Source: Callorhinus ursinus (lineage: Eukaryota; Chordata; Mammalia; Carnivora; Otariidae). Taken from it: a DNA stretch of 64,000 nucleotides. Below the pieces are notes generated by a model. The model did not search any database. It was not told where the DNA came from and saw only the letters and a program-made list of their open reading frames with translations. Shown piece after piece: positions 57,774 to 64,000 of the stretch. The DNA lies in NCBI RefSeq assembly GCF_003265705.1, contig NW_020313005.1, forward strand, positions 14,069,788-14,133,787, given 5' to 3'. The number at the start of each line of letters is the position of its first letter. Position 1 is the stretch's first letter. The position numbers were made by a program, and so were the translations under genes.

Positions 57774-58499
57774 AAGAATACTAGAGCCAAGCAAGGTTAA
57801 GTGGATTTTCCAGACTCATGTTGCCAGGGTATAACAGAGCCAGGATCTGGAACAAGTCCTTTGCTCCAATCTCCAGATGTCTCTATTATCTCCAGTCACC
57901 CACCCACCAAGAGGCAGCCCTGTACAGGTTCCTGACTTTCCACCCTACAAAGTCAAGAGTAGTCTCTCATCCACATAAGAGAACATCCAGTGGCAGACAC
58001 TCCTTCTGTCACCAGTCCTGTGTCTTTGCCTGCAGACATTAAACACTGAGAAAAAACTTAGACAATTCATATCCAGATGTCCTGACAAATCAATGCCAAC
58101 ATGTGGACACATGTAGACAAGCACAGTGCATGTATAAAGTTTCCCTTTTTCACACAGAGGATTGGCTTATGTCACCCACAGTTGAGCAGTTGTTCTACTT
58201 CAATAGAGATTCAACTAATGTGCCCAGAAGTCCCACATTAGTCCCAACTAATGTGCCCAAAATCTCTGCCTTTAGGGAGATGGAGCCATATTCTTCTAAC
58301 TGAAACCATCTGAATCATAGAGGTGTTAATTTGTAGACTGGAAATCTCCCAGTAAATGTTTAGTAGCTGTGAGACACTTGGGATGGGGTCTGATTTCTCT
58401 TGGCATTGACTGGTCAAGTCCTTCCTGATACTGGTTGAAACATGAATTGTTCATTCACAAGTGAATTTTAAAAATCCAGGAAGATAAGACTCTTCATAA

Positions 58500-58650
58500 T
58501 GTGGCAGGCATTTTGTCAGTCCTTCTAGAGATGTTATCTTTGTAAATCTCATGGAAGCCTTGGAAGAAGATACCTGTGAAACCAGCTTACAGACATGGAA
58601 ACTGAGGCTCACAGAGGCAGGATCAGCACTGCTGAATCAGAAATAGGTTA
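58500..58650 (-). mobile_element. MIR SINE (antisense)
   Basis: acagacatggaaactgaggc, tcacagaggcaggatcagca and gttatctttgtaaatctcat match antisense MIR. Confidence 0.8.
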
Positions 58651-60179
58651 TTCAACTCTAAACCTAAGTTGCTGTAGATAGTGGAAATCATAATAATAAT
58701 AGTGGTAGTGGTTATTATTACTGTGATTATTGTTACAGTAGCTACTGATGCTGAGCACTGACCACGTGTATGTGCTATCCTCCCAGGCGATATCAGCCTT
58801 TTGTGGGGCATATTGACTCCTCAACTCACCCTCTTGGCCTCTGACAACTCTTTGGAGCTTTAGTGGCTTTGACAAAGGAGCCATCTCATCTTTCTAGAAA
58901 ACTGTTCTGGTGACAGTCACAGTGCTGGCCAGACTAGCCAAGTACCTAAAGGATACAGACGGCTTTCATTTATGGTGGATATTGGGAATAGTCAGCCTCC
59001 TTGAAACATGGAGGACGCTCCTGAGGGAAGAAATAGTTATTCAAATTACTAATCACTAGTTAAGATCTACAAATATTCCTCAGGAAGCATTCCTCCTCAT
59101 GTGAATTAAGTACCCAGAGTAGCTAATAATTTAGTTTTATGTGCTTATGAGTAGAGATGACACAATTTAAGACAGAACCAACAACCATTTCAGGTCTAGG
59201 ACCATGTTTAGTAACAAGAAGGGAGGGAGGCTTACCTAAATCCACTCAGTACAGGGACAATGAATTGTCAACTTCTGTAGGCATGGCCTCCTGTGGAGTG
59301 GCAGCCACATGCTCAGGCCTGTGTAGCTGGCCACTGGCCATAGTGCCATGATGGCAACCAGTGCAGAACTGAAAGAGGGTATTTGGGGAGATAGCTGAGA
59401 CATGTATCAATATGAGGGACTCAAGTAGGGGAGGCAGGCTTTGCTGGTCATTCTGGCAATTGCATCTTGCTACCTCTTTCCACCTCTCTACTCTTGTTTT
59501 GGTGAGATCCATGAGCCCCTCTCCATCTCAATCTCCCTCAAAGAACTTAAAAACATGGAGAAGTGGAGGAAAACAGCAATCTTACAAATGGAGTGCAGGA
59601 CCTCAGGAGTCCTGCTTCTGTAGCCTTACTGGGACAAACAATAGCATGCCTGTCTCCTGGATGATGGAGCTGAGCTGCATATCTTTCCATGTATGATATT
59701 AATTTATTAATGAAGTAATTGAAGGCAGTAATTCAATTCTTCTGCAAGGGTCTCCACTATGATGGTTAACTCCCACTCTGTTCCTCTAACACTGCAGCAA
59801 ATGAAGAAAAGAGAGAGAAAACAAGAGACAAAGATAGTGGGGTCTCAAGTAGCATGGGAAGGAGGCACCAGTAAGTCCAAAGGCCACAGTCTCATGTCTG
59901 TAGTTCTTCATGTGCTTCTGTCTTGGTGACTGTGGACTTCTCTGTTAATGGACTCATAAACCAGAACATCAGCCCACATGTGGGATTTAGGAAGGGAGAG
60001 GAGTAGGGACACTTAGTTCATGTCTAGTTCTGACTTCCCCTCCTCAGAGAAACAAATAAGCCTGGGAGGCAGTGGTACAAGCTGGGGAATCCCCATGGGA
60101 GGTACTGAATCAGATCTTCCTGCCACTGAGGGACACACATGCTCTATGGGGTCCCTACCTGCCAATCTCCTTCATATTA

Positions 60180-60295
60180 CCTGGACTAATACAAAACCCT
60201 GAGGTAGGCATCTGTGCCCAGGTTACAAATGGAAAACATGAGACTGGGGAGACTAAGCCAGTAAGTGGGGAAGCCACACATCAGCCTAGGACTCT
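60180..60295 (-). mobile_element. MIR SINE fragment (antisense)
   Basis: ggttacaaatggaaaacatg, agactggggagactaagcca and gtaagtggggaagccacaca match the MIR core with divergence. Confidence 0.65.
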
Positions 60296-61154
60296 GGGCC
60301 CATGACCAGCATGCACATTGATGCTCCAGAAACACCAAACTGGGCCACTCACTTTCCTGAAATGAGCTACAGGGGTGTCTTCTTCTCTGACTGAAGTGCC
60401 CTTCAGATGACTCCAGTCCACTTTCTCACAGGCTGTGAGGACATAATGCTCTGCCCCATTCCTTGAGGTCTGTGCCAAGTGTCACCTTTCCTTGAAGCCA
60501 CTTCTGATACTTCTAGGTGTGTCTGATCCTTACTGTAAATCTCTCAGGGCACCTTCAGCATCTCTGAGGTCCTGATCTTACTCTTGTTTCCACCATGACT
60601 ATTTGTGGGGTATGAGTGTGAACCATGGCTCCACCTTCTCCTGAGCCAGTGATGTCATTTGCTAACCTCATAGATAGGGCAGGTTCCCTTTATCTGTATT
60701 TTCAGGTGCATCTGCCTGAGGCTGTGGGTACTCTAATTGAAGACTAACTTCAGCCAATGTGAGGAGTCATCTGGGAGCTTGTCTCATCTAAACTAGACTG
60801 CAAAACCCTAGTGGACAGGAGAGGGTCTAACCAGCTTCTCTCTCCAGGAGTTCTCAGTATAGTGCCTGTTCCAGGTGAGTGGCTATTAAATGTGGACCAC
60901 AGTCTTTCTTCTTCTGTACCCACTAAGTATAGGCCTAGCATAAGGCACCCACTAAGTTAATGACCATCACTAGCAATAATTCTATCAAGTGTAAGCAACA
61001 CATATGAGGACAAGTGGGTTTTTTTATACATCCTTGAGTGTGGGAATGGCAGACACAATTGGGTGAAGGAGAAAGTGGAGAAATACTGCCATGGTTTTCT
61101 GTAGGAGCTGCTGCAGACCTTCTGGTAAAGGACAAAAGTAGGAAGCAAGGACAA

Positions 61155-61952
61155 AAATGAACTATTGGAACTTCATCAAGATAAAAAGCTTTTGCACAGC
61201 AAAAGAAACAGTCCACAAAACCAAAAGACAACCAACAGAATGGGAGAAGATATTTGCAGATGACATATTCAGATAAAGGGCTAGTATCCAATTCTAGAAA
61301 GAACTTATGAAACTCAACACCCAAAGAACAAATAATCCAATCAAAAAATGGGCAGAAGACATGAACAAACATTTTTCCAAAGAAGACATCCACATGGCCA
61401 ACAGACACATGAAAAAGTGCTCAACATCGCTCGGCATCAGGGAAATCCAAAACAAAACCTCAGTGAGATACCACCTCACACCAGTCAGAATGGCTAAAAT
61501 TAACAAGTCAGGAAATGACAGATGTTGGCGGGGATGCGGAGAAAGGGAACCCTCCTACACTGTTAATGGAAATGCAAGCTGGTGCAGCCACTCTGGAAAA
61601 CAGTATGGAGGTTCCTCAAAAAGTTGAAAATAGAGCTACCATATGACTCAGCAATTGCAGTACTGGGTATTTAACCCAAAGATACGAATGTAGGGATCTG
61701 AAGGAATACGTGCACCCCGATGTTTATAGCAGCAATGTCCACAATAGCCAAACTATGGAAAGAGCCAAGATGTCCATTGACAGACAATGGATAAAGAAGA
61801 TGTGGTATATATATACAATGGAATATTATGCAGACATCAAAAGGAATGAAATTTTGCCCTTTGCAAAGACGTGGATGGAACTGGAGGGTATTATGATGAG
61901 CGAAATAAGTCAATCAGAGAAAGACATGTATCATATGTTCTCACTGATATGA
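61155..61952 (+). pseudogene. L1-I ORF2 C-terminal fragment
   Basis: Last ~265 codons of ORF2 ([20 protein letters not shown] onward), with frameshifts near 61270 and 61545. The normal stop is at the end. No catalytic domain. Confidence 0.88.
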
Positions 61953-62125
61953 GGAATTCTTAATCTCAGGAAACAAAGAGTTGCTGGAGTGGTGGGGGGT
62001 GGGAAGGATGGGGTGGCTGGGTGATAAACACTGGGGAGGGTATGTGCTATGGTGAGTGCTGTGAATTGTGTAAGACTGTTGAATCACAGACCTGTACCTC
62101 TGAAATAAATAATACATTATATGTT

Positions 62126-62143
62126 AAAAAAAGAAGAAGATAG
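62126..62143. repeat. Left TSD of the SINE in L1-I
   Basis: An A run followed by gaagaagatag, repeated as an A run plus gaagaagatag ending at 62343. Confidence 0.9.
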
Positions 62144-62332
62144 GGCGCCTGGGTGGCTCAGTCGGTTGGGTGACTGCCTTCGGCTCAGGTCATGATCCTG
62201 GAGTCCCGGGATCGAGTCCCGCATCGGGCTTCCTGCTCAGCAGGGAGTCTGCTTCTCCCTCTGACCCTCTTCCCTCTCATGCTTTCTATCTCTCATTCTC
62301 TCTCTCTCTCAAATAAATAAATAAAAAATCTT
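62144..62332 (+). mobile_element. Can-SINE, young, in the L1-I 3' UTR
   Basis: The best preserved SINE in the window: ggcgcctgggtggctcagtc head, A-box-like tggctcagtcgg (62154-62165), B-box-like atcgagtccc (62211-62220), CT-rich middle, (AAAT)n and A-tail. The internal RNA polymerase III promoter boxes look intact. Confidence 0.97.
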
Positions 62333-62615
62333 AAAAAAAAAAGAAGAAGATAGTAGGAAGGGTAAAATGAAGGGGGGGGAATCAGAGGGGGAGACGAACC
62401 ATGAGAGACTATGGACTCTGAGAAACAAACTGAGGGTTCTAGAGGGGAGAGCGGTGGGGGGAGGGTTTAGCCTGGTGATGGGTATTAAAGAGGGCACGTA
62501 TTGAATGGAGCACTGGGTGTTATACACAAACAATGAATCATGGAGCACTACATCAAAAATGAATGATGTAATGTATGGTGATTAACATAACCTAATAAAA
62601 TTAAAAAAAAAGTAG

Positions 62616-63905
62616 AAGATGCTTTTACAAGACACTGAAGTTGATTTTCAGTGTTTTCATGTGTGTGAAATTATCTAGACATAGTTTGCTCTCATCTTCT
62701 TGCCAATAGGAAAGCACAAAAAACACATTAAAAACCATGATGATTTGATAAAAGCTGTCACATCCACACTTTTTCTTTTTTCAACCATTCACAGCAGGAA
62801 GACTTTGAGGAAGGGAAGATAGGGGAGGGAGCAGGTGTGTGGTCTTTCAGCCACCACTGACATCCAGGTGCAACTGATGGGTGCTCCCCACCTGCTCTCA
62901 GGGCTCAGCCTACAATTGTTCTTCCTTTTCAAGAAACCTGGGGATCCTCTGTTGGTCCCTGATCTCCTCTTAGAAGGAGAGAGGAAATTCAAATGGGCCC
63001 ATGTGGCATATTCTGCATGAGAGCTAAAAATGTGTCTGGGGCTGTGGGTGAGAAAAGTTGGATTGAGAAGAGGAAACACAGGGCAACAGCCTGGAAGAGA
63101 CAAACAAAGGGAATGATGTCAACATGTTCCTCCACTTCATCTCCTTTCTGAGAAGACAGAGAGCAGAAAAGGAAGGATGGAAAGAAAAGATGAGATTAGA
63201 AGGGAGAATGAGGCAGAGAAGGAAGAGCATGTAAGAAAATAGAGGGGGAAAAAAGGAAGAAGGTATAAAAGTGATAAAAACTTTATGGGGGTCCCAAATC
63301 TCAGGAGCTCACAACAACCATCAGGTCCAGGCTGCTGCCTGTGCCTTGGGAACAACTTTGAGGGAAGAACTCCTAAATGGCATTGCTTCTAGAACTGGAT
63401 TTCTTCCCCTTCAAATGAGGGGCAGCTGAGATGCCATGGGCTCCACAGACATTGTGGTCATTCATAGTCTTTGCTCAGCCTGACTTTAATCCAAAAGATG
63501 CCCTCAAAACAAGCCCCTGCTTTCCTCTCTGCAGGTGGACAGAGAGAGGTTTCTGTTCTCAAAGCAGACTGTAAGTGTATTTGTGAAGGCAGAAGTCAAA
63601 CCCTTTGAGAGTTATTCAGTCATTTAAAATTGGTTGAGTGGCTTGTAGATACTCTAGAAATGTTCTGCAGCTGAAACCTATGCAGTGAACAGGAGAGAAT
63701 TTAGGATTCAAAGGACCTTCCTGCCAGACTAGAGCAGTCAGACTGGTGGCCAGAACTTTCATACACTTGTCTTTTTTCTTCTCCTCCTTCTCTCTCCTCA
63801 AAGCCCTGCAGTGTGGCTGGAGGAGAGCAGGCTAAATGGGAAAATGGGAAGGGTTCTGAGGAGGCAGCTATTGCTACAGTGGGGAGAATGTCTCTGAGGC
63901 ATTTT
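62616..63905. other. Intergenic, no gene recognised
   Basis: Purine-rich stretch at 63160-63260 (gaaaggaaggatggaaagaa). No repeat family or gene identified, and only short frames (62789-63103, 62835-63020). Confidence 0.45.
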
Positions 63906-63954
63906 TCTTTCTTTCTTTTTTCTTTCTTTCTTCTTTCTTTCTTTCTTTCTTTCT

Positions 63955-63998
<44 letters not shown>

Positions 63999-64000
63999 TC
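63906..64000. repeat. (TTTC)n microsatellite running off the window
   Basis: ttctttcttt repeats with a few tttt and ttctt interruptions up to the last base. The length beyond the window is unknown. Confidence 0.97.

Larger units (their letters stand above)
57781..61133. other. Intergenic, no gene recognised
   Basis: Contains MIRs at 58500-58650 and 60180-60290 and a small direct repeat (caactaatgtgccca at about 58212 and 58246). Frames such as 59157-59696 and 60020-60305 are short and unrecognised. Confidence 0.45.
61142..62610 (+). mobile_element. L1-I, 5'-truncated young L1 carrying a SINE
   Basis: Starts in ORF2 (ggaagcaaggacaaaaatga) and runs to the 3' UTR and A-tail at 62610. A SINE sits in its 3' UTR at 62144-62332. 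ORF2 pieces are 61307-61627 (CWRGCGE cysteine motif, then a frameshift) and 61710-61952 (...MYHMFSLI). Short TSD aaaagtag at 61134-61141 and 62608-62615. Closely similar to L1-C/L1-F in sequence. Confidence 0.93.

Noticed and set aside
62789..63355. Overlapping frames on both strands near 62.8-63.4 kb considered as exons
   Set aside because: No consistent splice sites, domains or codon bias, and flanking DNA is simple or purine-rich.

Overview
This window reads as non-coding DNA of a carnivoran mammal, probably a caniform. The evidence is tRNA-derived Can-SINE (SINEC) copies with A-box/B-box heads and (CT)n/A-rich tails, placental-type MIRs, and a dense pile of LINE-1 elements with a carnivore-type 5' UTR. 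No host protein-coding gene, tRNA, rRNA, CRISPR array or prokaryotic feature could be supported. The long open frames at 4.6-9.4 kb, 20-22 kb and 25-29 kb are all L1 ORF1/ORF2. There are two N gaps, 10138-10237 and 52991-53000.

Positions 1-32900 are a Russian-doll stack of L1s. I label them by nesting. L1-A (minus, oldest) survives as 14621-14750 and 30365-32900. L1-B (minus, 1-4160 and 11591-14620) lies in L1-A. L1-C (minus, 4161-11572) is a young, near-complete copy inside L1-B with a perfect 18-bp target-site duplication (TSD), an intact ORF1 and an ORF2 broken by a small indel cluster. L1-D (minus, 14751-16344 and 30045-30364) also lies in L1-A. L1-E (plus, 16345-23036) and L1-F (plus, 23037-30044) sit head-to-tail inside L1-D. 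SINEs have inserted into the 5' UTRs of L1-A, L1-B and L1-F.

Positions 32900-44000 hold AT-rich DNA, microsatellites, ancient MIRs, two SINEs, probable LTR remnants and a 168-bp, ~95% identical inverted repeat whose arms lie 1.77 kb apart. L1-G, an older full-length minus-strand L1 with an internal deletion, spans about 43998-50140. From 50141 to 64000 there are microsatellites, MIRs and two 5'-truncated plus-strand L1s (H and I, the latter carrying a young SINE). The window ends in a (TTTC)n tract.

The most interesting signals are these. (1) The L1-E 5' UTR lacks exactly a GT...AG intron that is present in its relatives, so it looks like a carnivore spliced integrated retrotransposed element. 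(2) A ~1.14-kb tract is almost identical between L1-C and L1-E, including three shared indels, while the flanks differ by several percent. This suggests gene conversion or a chimeric assembly. (3) There are a multi-level nest, tandem 5' UTR units that flank an assembly gap, and the 168-bp inverted repeat. How the genes work together is not a meaningful question here beyond the cis relation of ORF1 and ORF2 within each L1.
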